Shown piece by piece: positions 45,801 to 56,590 of a DNA stretch of 64,000 bases. This DNA is from Nilaparvata lugens (lineage: Eukaryota; Arthropoda; Insecta; Hemiptera; Delphacidae): contig NC_052516.1 in assembly GCF_014356525.2 (NCBI RefSeq), positions 23,766,154-23,830,153 of the forward strand, written 5' to 3'. How positions within the stretch are numbered: the stretch's first letter is position 1; each line of letters starts with the position of its first letter. The notes under the pieces are model-generated. The model was not told the origin of the DNA, did no database searches, and saw only the letters and a program-made list of their open reading frames with translations. Both the position numbers and the translations under genes were made by a program.

Positions 45801-46302
45801 GCAACCACCTTCCGTAATTTCTTTCCTCCTCATTCTCCTACTCCAAATCCTTTGTGGGTCGTTTCTAGACCCCCCCCTACCAAAAAACAAAACATACTCA
45901 TAAGCAACGTCTTGTTCTGACCTGTTGCCCCTTTCTTACCCTTTCCAACCCCCCCTCACTTTCAACCCCTAAACCAGCGCCCATGATAATAATTCTAACC
46001 GCGTCTTTTGCCGCTTGCCCACTCCAAACAAAGCCGACCTTCTTGAACACTTATTATTAAACCTGGCCATTATTGTGAAGATAAACTTTATATACCACTA
46101 ACCTTTTCCACTGATACTTCTACGCTACCGTCATTCATCATTTCCACCTAGGTTTTCTTGTTCTTTTCATTTTCACTCCCTCTCTCTCTGCGCCATCGCA
46201 TTTTGGCTTCTATTCTACTAGGTCTTCCTTCTTTGTTGTTTCTCCACGTTTCTGTCTCTCTTTATCCTAGCCTTTCCCTCTTCTATGTCTTTTCCCTTGT
46301 TA

Positions 46303-47105
46303 TCTATATATATTAAAGCGAAATGGCACTCACTCACTCACTCGCAGAACTAAAAATTTACCGGACCAAAAACGTTCAAATTTGGTAGGTATGTTCAGTT
46401 GGCCCTTAAGAGGCGCACTAAGAACGGATTTGAAAAAATTTCCAAAGATACGCCCAAAATCTGCGTTTTTCCAGCGTTTTTTGACGTTTTCTCAGCTTTA
46501 TCGAGAACAATCGAACAGAAGATGTTCAAATTTAGTACAAACGCTCAGCTAGGGTGTAAAAATGTTGTGTTAAGAGGAATTTGCAATAAGTCAAAGATAC
46601 GCCCAAAATGAGTGTTTTTCCAGCGTTTTTTTGCTTTTTCTCAGATTTATCGAGAGCAAATTATTAACAGAAATTGTTCAAATTCAGTACAGAAGCTCAG
46701 CTAGGGTGTAATAATGTTGTGTTAGAAGGAATTCGCAATAAGGTCAAAAATACGCCTATAATTAGCGTTTTTTTGCGTTTCCTCAGTTCTTTCATCAAAT
46801 AATAGACAGAAAATGTTCAAATTTTGTACAGAGGCTTAGCTAAGGTTTAAAAATTTTGTGATGAGGTGGCTTTAATATTTCATCAAAGATACGCCCAAAA
46901 TCAGTATTTTTCAAACGATTTTCTCTCCTTTTCTGCGTTTTCTCAGTACTTTGACTTTCTGATGGAATGAAGCATGCTCAAATGAAAAATGCAAACGAGC
47001 GAAGCGAGCCCGCTGATCTCATTTTTGGACTATCCAGTCGGGGATCCAGGGGACGGAGCCCCCTGGCTAGGCGGATATGGCGAGCGAAGCGAGCCTGACG
47101 GCTAG
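46303..47105 (+). mobile_element. Helitron-like non-autonomous element C
   Basis: Starts TCTATATATATTAAAGCGAA after an A and ends GAGCCTGACGGCTAG before a T. It carries tandem repeats of roughly 150 bp with GATACGCCCAAAATC at 46447 and related positions, homologous to element A on the other strand. The 9-bp stem near the 3' end is imperfect here (CCAGGGGAC/GCCCCCTGG). No Rep/helicase. Confidence 0.85.
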
Positions 47106-47680
47106 TTGCTCTATATTTCTCCCCCAGTAATTCATGTGGATAATGTCGTAAAGTATTCTTGGATTACGGTTTTTCTCGAATCATCTCCCATGATCAATAA
47201 TTAATATCATCCATTTTACATTCTAAAATAGAATGAAAATGAACTCTGAATAACTTGGAGAGTCCAATCTCACAAGGTCTTAAACTATCAACTGAAAAAG
47301 GTCTGGAAGATTTTTTCAAAAAAATTGCAGTTTAAACAACTACTAGGATATTATTACTCTATGATAATTAATATACATATAGCTTTCACTGGATATTAGA
47401 AATAATGCTGATAAAGTGGGAAAACTCCAATAAATAACAAACAGATTCACATTAATCTCATGAATTCATCTTAAACTAGGTTGTATTGTCAGTTATTCTC
47501 TATGACTGAATAAGCCAGTAATAATAAATATAATATATATTAATAAATGGAGCACTTAATCAACATCTACAGTTACATCTTGATCTCCATTCAAATCTTC
47601 ATCTTCATATTTATCTCCATATTCTTTTCCACACTATCTGACTCATCGTCTTCCAGGATCTCACCTTCTTCCTCTCTCAT
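47106..47680. other. No recognisable feature
   Basis: AT-rich DNA between Helitron C and a CT-rich block. Confidence 0.5.
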
Positions 47681-47689
47681 TCACTCTTC

Positions 47690-48204
47690 CACTTTTTGTT
47701 AAATCTATACTGTTTTCTCTCTCTTTATAGCGTAGTTGTTACAGATAGAGGACTCGATCTCTCTATTCGTCTTTCTCTCATTCTATTTCATTCATTCACT
47801 CCAATTCTCTCCCCCACTCTCTTCCACTCATTTTTTTCAGCTCTATCCACTTCTTTCTCTCTCTTCATAGAGTGGTTGTTGCAGCTGGCACCGCTCAATC
47901 ACACAATTTTTCTCTTTTCCACCCCCTGAAAGTCTCACACCCACATTCTCTTACTCACTCTTCTCTTTTTTGTCAGCTCAATTTATTTCTTTCTCTCTCT
48001 TTATAGAGTAGTTGTTATAGCTTGAGGACTCAATCTATCCATTCCTCTCTCTTCCATTCTATTCCACTCTTCCTTTTCAAATCTCTCACTCTCCTTTTTT
48101 TATCAGCTCCATTCATTTATCTCTCTCTCTCTTTCATAGCTTAGTTGTTATAGTTAGCACCACTCAATCCGTCTCTTCTACTCTCTTGACCAGCTCTATT
48201 CATT

Positions 48205-48236
<32 letters not shown>

Positions 48237-48240
48237 AATT
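47690..48240 (+). repeat. CT-rich block with TATAGAGTAGTTGTTA-type repeats
   Basis: The phrase CTCTTTATAG(A/C)G(T)AGTTGTT recurs near 47720, 47860, 47995 and 48140, and again near 48455 and 48680, in CT-rich DNA with a period of roughly 140 bp. Ends in (CT)n at 48195-48236. Confidence 0.7.
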
Positions 48241-48344
48241 AAATAAAATTTTTTTTTTCAAATATTGATTAATACTTTTTTCATCATATTACTTATTATT
48301 CTACTCGAGAGATCATTTCCTCATGTTGTGATGTAGATACATTA

Positions 48345-48450
48345 GAATTGTATAGGAGGGTTAAGTGGGAGAGAGGGCCGGCTGCGCCCTAACTTCGCCC
48401 TCCAGGTTAAAATAAAGGCAGCCTTTCTATCTATCTATCTATCTCTCTCT
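48345..48450 (+). repeat. Non-LTR retroelement 3' end with (TATC)n tail
   Basis: GGAGGGTTAAGTGGGAGAGA, GGGCCGGCTGCGCCCTAAC, CCAGGTTAAAATAAAGGC then (TATC)n. The polyadenylation-like AATAAAG and simple tail fit a LINE 3' end. Confidence 0.6.
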
Positions 48451-49129
48451 TTCTTCATAGCGTACTTGTTACAGTTAGCACCACTCACTCCGTCACTTGC
48501 ATTCTCTCTAAATCTCTCACCTACACTCCCCCACTCACTCTTTCCCTTCTTCCCATTTCTTTCTCTCCCTCTATAGTCTTTAAAGCTAGAGGACTCAATC
48601 TCTCCCATTTTATCTCACTCACTCTCTCCAAATCTCCCACACAAACTCTTTCTCTTTTTGTCATCTCTTTCTCTCTCTTTATAGAGTAGTTGTAACAGCT
48701 AGCACCGTAATTCATTGGCGGGGCCATGCAGTGGAGGAAATGCTACTTGAAGTAAGAGGCACCACTTGAGTGCCTAATAAAATTCTCACGATAATCATTC
48801 CTGCTCCCTAGAGTTTTCTTAGTGGCTGTAATTTGTGGATGTGTTCCCAGATTTTTCTTATTGGTTTCTCGTAATTATTGTGGACTTGCTCGATCTTAAA
48901 CCGACATTGGAACCATATTAACATTATAAGAATTTTTTGTAACTAACTATTGCTTGTAATTGTAATTCATCTAATATTTTTTGAATTGATATAGTAGTTT
49001 CAGTTTTTTTGGGAAATGAACATTCATTTATTTATATTGTAGGGGACGTCAGTGTGAATAGTTTCTATCGATTTCTTTTCTTTATTATAGATAGACTAAC
49101 TACAACAAGACTACCTTACAACTAGAAGA

Positions 49130-49245
49130 CGTGAACTATTTCGGAGTATTTGTAACCTTATCTAAATTCGGGAGAAGATTGGCACAAGGCTTACTTTCTT
49201 CTCCCTATCATTTCGATGATATACTTGTATCAATCAATCAATGGA
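49130..49245 (+). repeat. LINE 3' tail with stem-loop, GGGAGAGGAATAGCAC family
   Basis: TTCGGGAGAAGATTGGCACA ... ACTTTCTTCTCCC pairs as a hairpin, followed by a spacer and (CAAT)n tail. Confidence 0.6.
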
Positions 49246-49347
49246 TTATAGATGATGATATAATATGCTATGGATAATCTAACAATGATAATGGAGCATT
49301 AAGAATAGAACGAGAAAGATTCAGACGAAAGAAAGATGAGTATTGAT

Positions 49348-49590
49348 TGATTGATTGTTCGAGTACTTCATTCTACTTATGTAGATTACAATATATACTG
49401 GCTTATATACTCATATACAATAGCTTACAATACAGAAAAATTGTAGGTGAATTTGCAAAATATAAACTAAGAAAATGATTATTGAGCTGTATATGATATG
49501 AAAAAAAACAATTTGTAATGACTATAGATGAAATAGATAATATTGTTATGCATCTACATAAATTGGCGGGGCTTTAGACATATCAATGAG
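49348..49590 (-). mobile_element. LINE 3' end fragment
   Basis: Minus-strand copy of the 7503-8136 3' UTR, starting with (AATC)n and truncated at GACATATCAATG where a GA tract begins. Confidence 0.8.
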
Positions 49591-49779
49591 AGAGAGAGAG
49601 AAAAGAGAGAGAAGGAGGTATAGGAGGATTCCTCAGGAAAGTAGAGAGAGAATGATTGGGCTAGTGAAGAAGGTTATAACAGTTTGATGGTTAGGAGAAG
49701 GAGGTGGAAGAACTGGTAGAGGAGAATTAAATCAAATTCATTTTAAAAAATTCAACTGAGTCACTGTACTAAATAAAAA

Positions 49780-50165
49780 TGAACTTTATTTATGTAGATT
49801 ACAATATATACTGGCTTATACAGTTATATACAATAGCTTACAATACAGCAAAGTTATTGTAGATGAATTTACAAAATATAAACTAAGAAGATAATTATTG
49901 AGCTGTATATGATATGAAGAAGAGCAATTTGTAATAACACTATAGATAGAATAGATAATATTGTTATGCATCTACATAAATTGGCGGAGCTTTGGACATA
50001 TCAATGTCCATTCTTAGGAGAGAATTTTCGAAGTATCCTTCCCACTAACTCTCTACCAAAACGTTAATTTCATCAATTCAACTAAGGATTTATTTAAAAA
50101 TGAAAATATTGTAAAAGTTTTAACTAATATGAAGATTTAGGAGAGAAAAACACAACTCGCCTACT
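49780..50165 (-). mobile_element. LINE 3' end fragment, longer copy
   Basis: Minus strand; ACTTTATTTATGTAGATTAC through CCCACTAACTCTCTACC and into the AAGATTTAGGAGAGAAAA part, matching 7520-7890. Followed at 50190-50285 by GTGTAATAACCGAAGCCGGT, a relative of the foldback centre at 5215. Confidence 0.8.
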
Positions 50166-50384
50166 AGAATAAATTCTGCTGCTCTTGTATTAAGTTTTAG
50201 TTTATCAGAGATAGACAAAGGTGTAATAACCGAAGCCGGTCTTTCTAATTATAAATAAATCAGTGGCTTTTTGACAATTTCTTAGTTTTTTCATTAGAAA
50301 AAACAGAAATTTTATAAAGTAGAGGAGAGAGAAAAAAGAGAATCATACTGAAACATGAAAGAGAGAGAAAAGAATATTGTATTG

Positions 50385-52542
50385 TGTGCCGGGCACTCTC
50401 TTTAATTCAGGCCTTTTCCCAAGTTATAATAGTAAATTTAATACGCAATAGACTAGAGCCATTATTGTAAGTGAGTTAGCGAAATAAATTATTTTCTCTC
50501 TCTATTATGAACGGCCATGACTTCGAGTTTCCCATGATAGATATTTAAAAATTGTGGCTCCGAGTCGTCGAGGAATGTAGATTATGGATTTATCTCTAAA
50601 ACTTAGCCTTCGTGTCGCCACATAAAGTGCGATAAGCTGGAAAACAGCAAGCATTGAAATTATAACAAACTACCGATTTTGCAGTTACTATTTGGTCCAA
50701 AGGCTCTATAAGCCACGCGACGATTGGTCAAATTGATTCCTTTCGCCCAATAGGAGACCTGTTTCTAAATACAGTAGTGGGGATTCCCCAGCCGCTAGAC
50801 CAGATTACGTTCCGGAGGACACTTTGCTAGGAGCACTACGAGAGTAAAGATGTAGTCATTATGTTTCGCCCTTTTTGGGCAGGTTTACAAGTTTATTTCA
50901 TAGTTAATGTAGGAGCTAGTTTTATTTTTTATTAATGTTTAAATTTACTAGTAGTGCCATGTCCTGAAAGGTTTAATTGTGTTTCTTCATCATGTACGAA
51001 TAATTGTTTCTTCAAATAACCGCTAAGGTACGTAAACTAAGGTTAAAATATAATTTAGGAAAATTAATTAAGTGAAACTTCAATCAAAAGATTTTATCAA
51101 CAAAGCCTGTTATTTTTCAAGTTAATAATATTGATTGAGAATAATCCTTTTGATTTTATTAGTGATGGAAGATACTTATAATTTTTTTCTACAGAAGTAT
51201 AGAAAGTTTTCAGTTACGTTACATTTGAGTTATTGTTCCTGGAGATATATTATCGTAGAGTATTGCTGAAAGTCAGGAAGATAGCCTTTAAATTGAAATG
51301 AAACTTTTAAGAATTGTTCATATTGAGTTTATGACATTTTTTAATTTATATTTTTCAGACTCTGTTTTCTTATGTCATTAGGGCTTTTGAATGATTTAGT
51401 AAATTTTTTAAGATAGAAATCTTAATAGACAAGAAGAAAGTTTTCTTTTCCATGAAATTAATATTAAAAAATGTTGGCTAGCGCACAAGTTTCCAATAAT
51501 ACTAGTCGAACTACTATATGAAAAATTATATTTGATTTTGCAAACCAAACGAAAAATATCATAAAAGTTAACATCATAATTAATGAAGTATTCATTTTTC
51601 TAAAAGCATTATATTAATTTATTACGAGTGTTTTCATAAAGTTGTTTTGTATATTAATGACACTCTGGCAAGTAAATTTGTTTTAAATCTGTTAAATTTT
51701 GAGAATGAAATCAGAACGTCAAGATAAAATCTAAATTGAATAACAGAAGAGACTCCTGTTTTAGCTTTTGATGAATTGTAGGAAGAGTTAGAAATTAATG
51801 CTGAAATACATTTATTTACAGCGGTTCATGTGTGTCCCCAAACCAACTTCTTGTACTACCACCCCTTTGGTTCTGCAACTTTATGTAACACCGCTTCAAG
51901 ACACCCGTTCAGACGACAGGTCTAGGGACGTAAGAGGACGTCGCCGTCAAGCCAAATTCAACCGGTAAAAGTTCACCGCCAAAAACAAGGTACTGTAACC
52001 CCGACGATAAAGCAACGTACAAACCAACGAAAGTGCAGTGTAGTGAAACAAAGGTTCATTCGAGAATGTCAATAAAAAGTGGGGATTCAAAATTATTATG
52101 AAATGGGTTATATGGGTTACTATCGACGAAATTTGGGTTCAACGGGTTTTTTTCTTTCTTGAGTAATTTCATGTTGAAATTGATTGGTTATTTTATGACT
52201 GATCTTGTTTGGTTTTGTGACGTATTGCTATCTAAACGGGGATAGTAATGCGCCCCCGAATCAGATGAAGAATGTCAACAAAGTAACATGATATTGTTGT
52301 TTCTGTTGTTCGATTTTAGTTGCCAATGTTTATTGAAACTGTTTGTATTTTTCAATTATTTCAAATTGTAGTGTTATTCTATAGTATAAACCTATTAAAT
52401 CAGGCATGGCAAGATTAATTGAAGTTTTCTTGACTCTAGCCCGTTCACCTGCATGAATTAGGTATAGACTCGGGTATTTTCTAGATGTGCCGGCCTATTT
52501 CTAAATTCTAAATTTTATTCAAAATTATCTTCTTCAGGCACA
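50385..52542 (+). repeat. 5' LTR, 2158 bp
   Basis: Near-identical to 56591-58749. Visible control-like sequences are CCAAT-type boxes (ATTGG at 50723, CCCAAT near 50747), a TATAAG at 50707, a palindromic GGGGATTCCCC at 50779-50789 and an AATAAA near 52069 that could set the polyadenylation site. Transcript boundaries are inferred only. Confidence 0.9.
50779..50789. promoter_or_regulatory. Palindromic NF-kappaB/Rel-type site in the 5' LTR
   Basis: GGGGATTCCCC is an 11-bp palindrome fitting the GGGRNWYYCC consensus of Rel proteins (Dorsal, Dif, Relish in insects). It sits among TATA- and CCAAT-like boxes. Functional use is inference. The 3' LTR has the same site at 56985-56995. Confidence 0.45.
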
Positions 52543-52560
52543 CAACTGCGCCACTCTGCT
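52543..52560 (+). promoter_or_regulatory. Candidate primer-binding site, complementary to the tRNA-iMet 5' end
   Basis: CAACTGCGCCACTCTGCT directly follows the LTR end. Its complement AGCAGAGTGGCGCAGTTG equals the first 16 nt of insect initiator tRNA-Met and 17 of 18 overall. A usual site would start TGG and pair with the tRNA 3' CCA end; none is adjacent here. Confidence 0.5.
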
Positions 52561-55500
52561 GTCTAGAGATATTTAAATCTCTGGAATTCAAATTTTCTAA
52601 AAAATTAAATTTTCATAACTTACTCTAATAATACTAGATCAATTTTTCTGAGTCTATACTTAATAATTCATTCTGTGAACGTGTTAACTGTCAATATTTT
52701 GGGTTTGGAGTTGAATGAATAATTTATTGTTGCTACTCCAATTTTTCTGAAGTTTAAATAATTGTAGATGAAACAGGAAAGTTATTCAGTTATGTTAAAC
52801 CATTAAAATGATAATCTTTTGAAGTGCTTAAAGATAAAGTCAAGTATCATTGAGGCTTAAGTTGAAAGTATTCTGAAACTTCATATTGAAATTGATCATT
52901 GATATTGAAAGGTTTAACGTTAGAATAAAAATTAGTAGAAGAAACTAGCATAGGTGAAAATAACTGATTCTAAATACTGAATAAATTTTTTGCATTCTGT
53001 AATTCCGTGAATGATGATAGAAATTATTGTAATGTCAACGTACGTATTCTGGTCTCACGTCTGGTAGTTGAATATCATTATAGTAGTAGTGAAAGTGAAT
53101 ATTGAGATTTTAAAGGTCAACCCAAGTAAATTAGGAAAATTCGGGAATTATTATGGGAGAATGTTTGAGGAAAATAGGAAATTTTTTTGATAAGTTTAGG
53201 TAGATCGAAGGTAATCAGAGAATAAATAGGAAACTGTTTTATTAGTTATTGTTGATATGTAGTTTTGAAAAGTTGATGAGTAGTTTTGGCCTTGAGATGT
53301 TTAAACTAAATAATTGGGTATTGTAGATTAAAGTTGTAACGATGATCAAATCCTTGGGAATTTGTATAAAAATAAGTTGATTGAGTTAAGGTTGTTAAGT
53401 CCCTTTATCAGTAATGTTTATTCTCGAAAAGGTGAATCAGTTTTATTATTGGAAAAATTTTTTTTAGGTGTGATTTTTGCGGTAGGCATGCGTAGTGATA
53501 GTGTAAAGATCCGTTGTGTTGGTAACGTTTCCTGTAGACTGTGGGGAATTTTTTTGTTTGTTTAGTTGAGACTCAAGATTTAGAGGAGGACAAGGGGATG
53601 TCCTGCCTGTGTGTGTTGTTGTTGAATTTAGGTAATCGGCGCGAGTGTAGGTCCGTGTCCAGAGAGAACGGAGCACTGTCCGAAAGTTGTCCATGTAACA
53701 AATCAAGGAATTTAGCTGTGACTAACCTTGCAAATTTGTACGGTGGAATTGTTTAATTTTAGCGAAAGGCACCGAAGATGGTGTGAGCTGAGATTTTTTT
53801 TGTATCTAGTAAACGGTCTGGTTCATTCGAGAGTTATGGGGCTCGTCAGTAGAATAACGTAAACCGAAATCTAGAATATTTAGTGAGTCTTCGTAGTGAT
53901 TGTAAGGAAAACAATCAGCGTAATGCAGTTTAGGGAAGCCCAGTCAAAAGGTTCGTTAATGTTTGGTAGGAAAGTCAACCGCAAAAACACAAGTAATAAT
54001 TGGTAAAAAAAAGGGGTATTATTGAGTTTAAAGTTGCTTAGAAATTTGGTATGGTAACGAAAATTGAAGGTTTTAGACTATGAATATTTAAAGTGATTAG
54101 TTCAGGTATACAAATAAAATAACAGAGAAACCTTTTCGAGTACCTAGGTAATGTTAAAATGGTTATCAGTGAAAGTAGAAATAAATATTGGAACACTACT
54201 GAACGGGTTAAATTAAAATAAAATTAACAGTGAAATTCTTCTAGTTGAATTTGAAATGAAAAGGGAAAATCTCTTGAGTTAAGCATGAGTTTAAATTATT
54301 CTGTAGTTGAGAGCTGAAAGGTTGATTAAAAAGTTAAATGGGGATATAAGGTAGAAATATGTAGGAAAATTCGTGTCAATAAGGAAATAGAATTTTTGTT
54401 GGGAAAATTAAATTGAGGTAATTAACAGTAGTAGGACCCTTTAGAGATAAGTAGTCAAAAGGTATTAATAAATAAAAAAAATAGGAAAATCTTTAATGAA
54501 ATGATCAATTTTTTGATGATGAATAGTAAAATTGCAATCAAATTTTCCATGTGAATAAGTTGAGATATTTTGAGATCTAGTAGAGTAATTGAAACTAGTT
54601 GGATATGAAATTTATTGTTGAGAAATAATTATGTGAGGCTCCAGTAAGGTTGAAAATGTCAGTGAACTTGAGAATCAGTAATAGTTTATTAGTAGTCTAT
54701 TAATGTGTTAGTGTATTGGTAAATTCAATAATGTTGATAATCAGAAGGCAAGCAGTAGCAGTCCAATGCTAAGATAGTTGTTCCAGCTGAATTTTCATAT
54801 TATTAAACCATGCCTTGAGAATTATTCTTCCAGTGTTTAGAGAAAATGTCACGTACTCTAGTGAGAAGCGAAATACAGAATTATTATTGTAGATAATAGC
54901 CTGGCACTCGATCATAGTTTTATTTTGACTAGCGTTCTGTGGTAAAGGTTTCCTACTGGAATATTATAATGAAAAGTGTTTTTCTCATGATTGTAGAATG
55001 CAAAATCACACTTGAGTTATGTTGAAAAAAGATCCGACCAGGATACAGATCAGTCTATTGAAGGCAAGATTTTTTGTCGTGAGTTATAATTGGATAAGTT
55101 TTTGTGAGTATGGCGCCACTCTGTAGCCTTGTCCCTATACACTCAACGAGATGATTCCTAATGAATGAGAAGGAGAAAGGAGAAAAAGAGTTATGATAAA
55201 GATATTTACCGTATTTGTTATAAGGATTCATTACGGGTTCATGAAGGGTTTATTAGTCAAAGATTTTGTTACGTGACAATATAATGTATATAGAAGAAAT
55301 TCCGGAATGTAAATAACTTGCGCAACTAGATTAGTCATTAAATTATGTTATTAACTTTGTAATATTTAATATATTTAGGTAGGTGAATTAGGTTTAATTT
55401 TATTTCATTGATCGGCTGCATACTCGTGGTGAATGATTGTACAGTTTTCCCACGGTAGTAGATAATTGATTGTTTGGTAAATCGGGTGATGATCAATTTT

Positions 55501-56576
55501 TGAAGTCATCAACAGTCATAATACAATGTATGTAAATGATGTCTCTAATAATAATAATAATAATAAGTTATTTAGCATAAGACGATTTATCATAATATTC
55601 CATACTATACCCATTTTCAATAGCTTAATACTCATCCATTCATAGTTAAGAATTATACATTCACATAGTTAGGAGTTAGTACATATAGATAAGATATATT
55701 CCCATTCATAAAATAATAAGAATAATGTCTAAGGCCTCATATTTTATATTCTATTCGCTTTATATTTCATATTATTTGTTGATATCCCTATTCTTTATTA
55801 GTTTACCTTCCATGATTAATACAATTATAATCTTATCATAGGTTTATTCAGTTCAACGGATTCCGTTTTAGTTCACTTTAATACAATTCAGTGATAGAGA
55901 TTTCCTGCTGGAATACAATAATGGATAGAAATTTTCATAGCTACGGAATGTACATCAAGCGGGTGTCATTGCTCTCCGATGGCTCGCTAGCGTTGCAGTT
56001 TCAACCATTATTATCTTTGAATCGTAGTCGATGTAGAATAGTATTGCCTACTGAATTGCTTTATATTGTTAAAAATATATTGCACTCTCAACTCTATAGT
56101 AATGATAGTTAGATTTCAATACATTCAGCTGAGTGAAAAAGTTTCATCCTTTACTATTATGATCAAACGTATTTCATATTTTACAACAGCAGAGTAACAT
56201 AGAACCAATTAAAACTATGATGTCTTTTAAACGTTTTCCCTTGTTAGAGTTTGCCAAGAAAATAACCAGGGACTCAATAAAGTGATTGAAGTATTCAAGA
56301 TTATTATACTCGGTCCGTCTTTAGTACCTACTTGAAAGGTGGACACGCCCATATTGTTTTGTCCTGACTCTTGCCACTGTTTTAAAGACTCTTGCCACAA
56401 ATCTCAATTAGATATACATTTTGCTGAATTTCGGAATGATTAAAGAGATTTCTTTTGAAGAGGGCCCGCTTCAAATTGGATCCTACTATCAATCCAGAAA
56501 TTCGACTCTCCAAATCATACAGAATGCCTCTATGGTAACATATCCTGATTAGATTTCTTTTTGCGTGTTTCACACC
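52561..56576 (+). other. Non-coding interior of the LTR element
   Basis: AT-rich, no frame above about 80 codons, no retroviral motif on either strand. Two passages resemble each other (TTCCTACTGGAATATTATAATG near 54952, TTCCTGCTGGAATACAATAATG near 55902, both in part), suggesting an old internal duplication. A short TAATAATAA run lies at 55548. Confidence 0.75.
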
Positions 56577-56590
56577 GGAAGGAAGGGGAG
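56577..56590 (+). promoter_or_regulatory. Polypurine tract
   Basis: GGAAGGAAGGGGAG immediately precedes the 3' LTR, the position of the plus-strand primer in LTR retroelements. Confidence 0.8.

Noticed and set aside
44871..45920. 349-codon Ser-rich frame and 183-codon Arg-rich antisense frame
   Set aside because: The plus frame starts in a LINE 3' fragment and runs through CCT/CTT repeats; the minus frame is the complement of the same repeat.
53362..53756. Two 67-71 codon frames in the LTR-element interior
   Set aside because: Short, overlapping, no known motif, and no evidence of codon bias.
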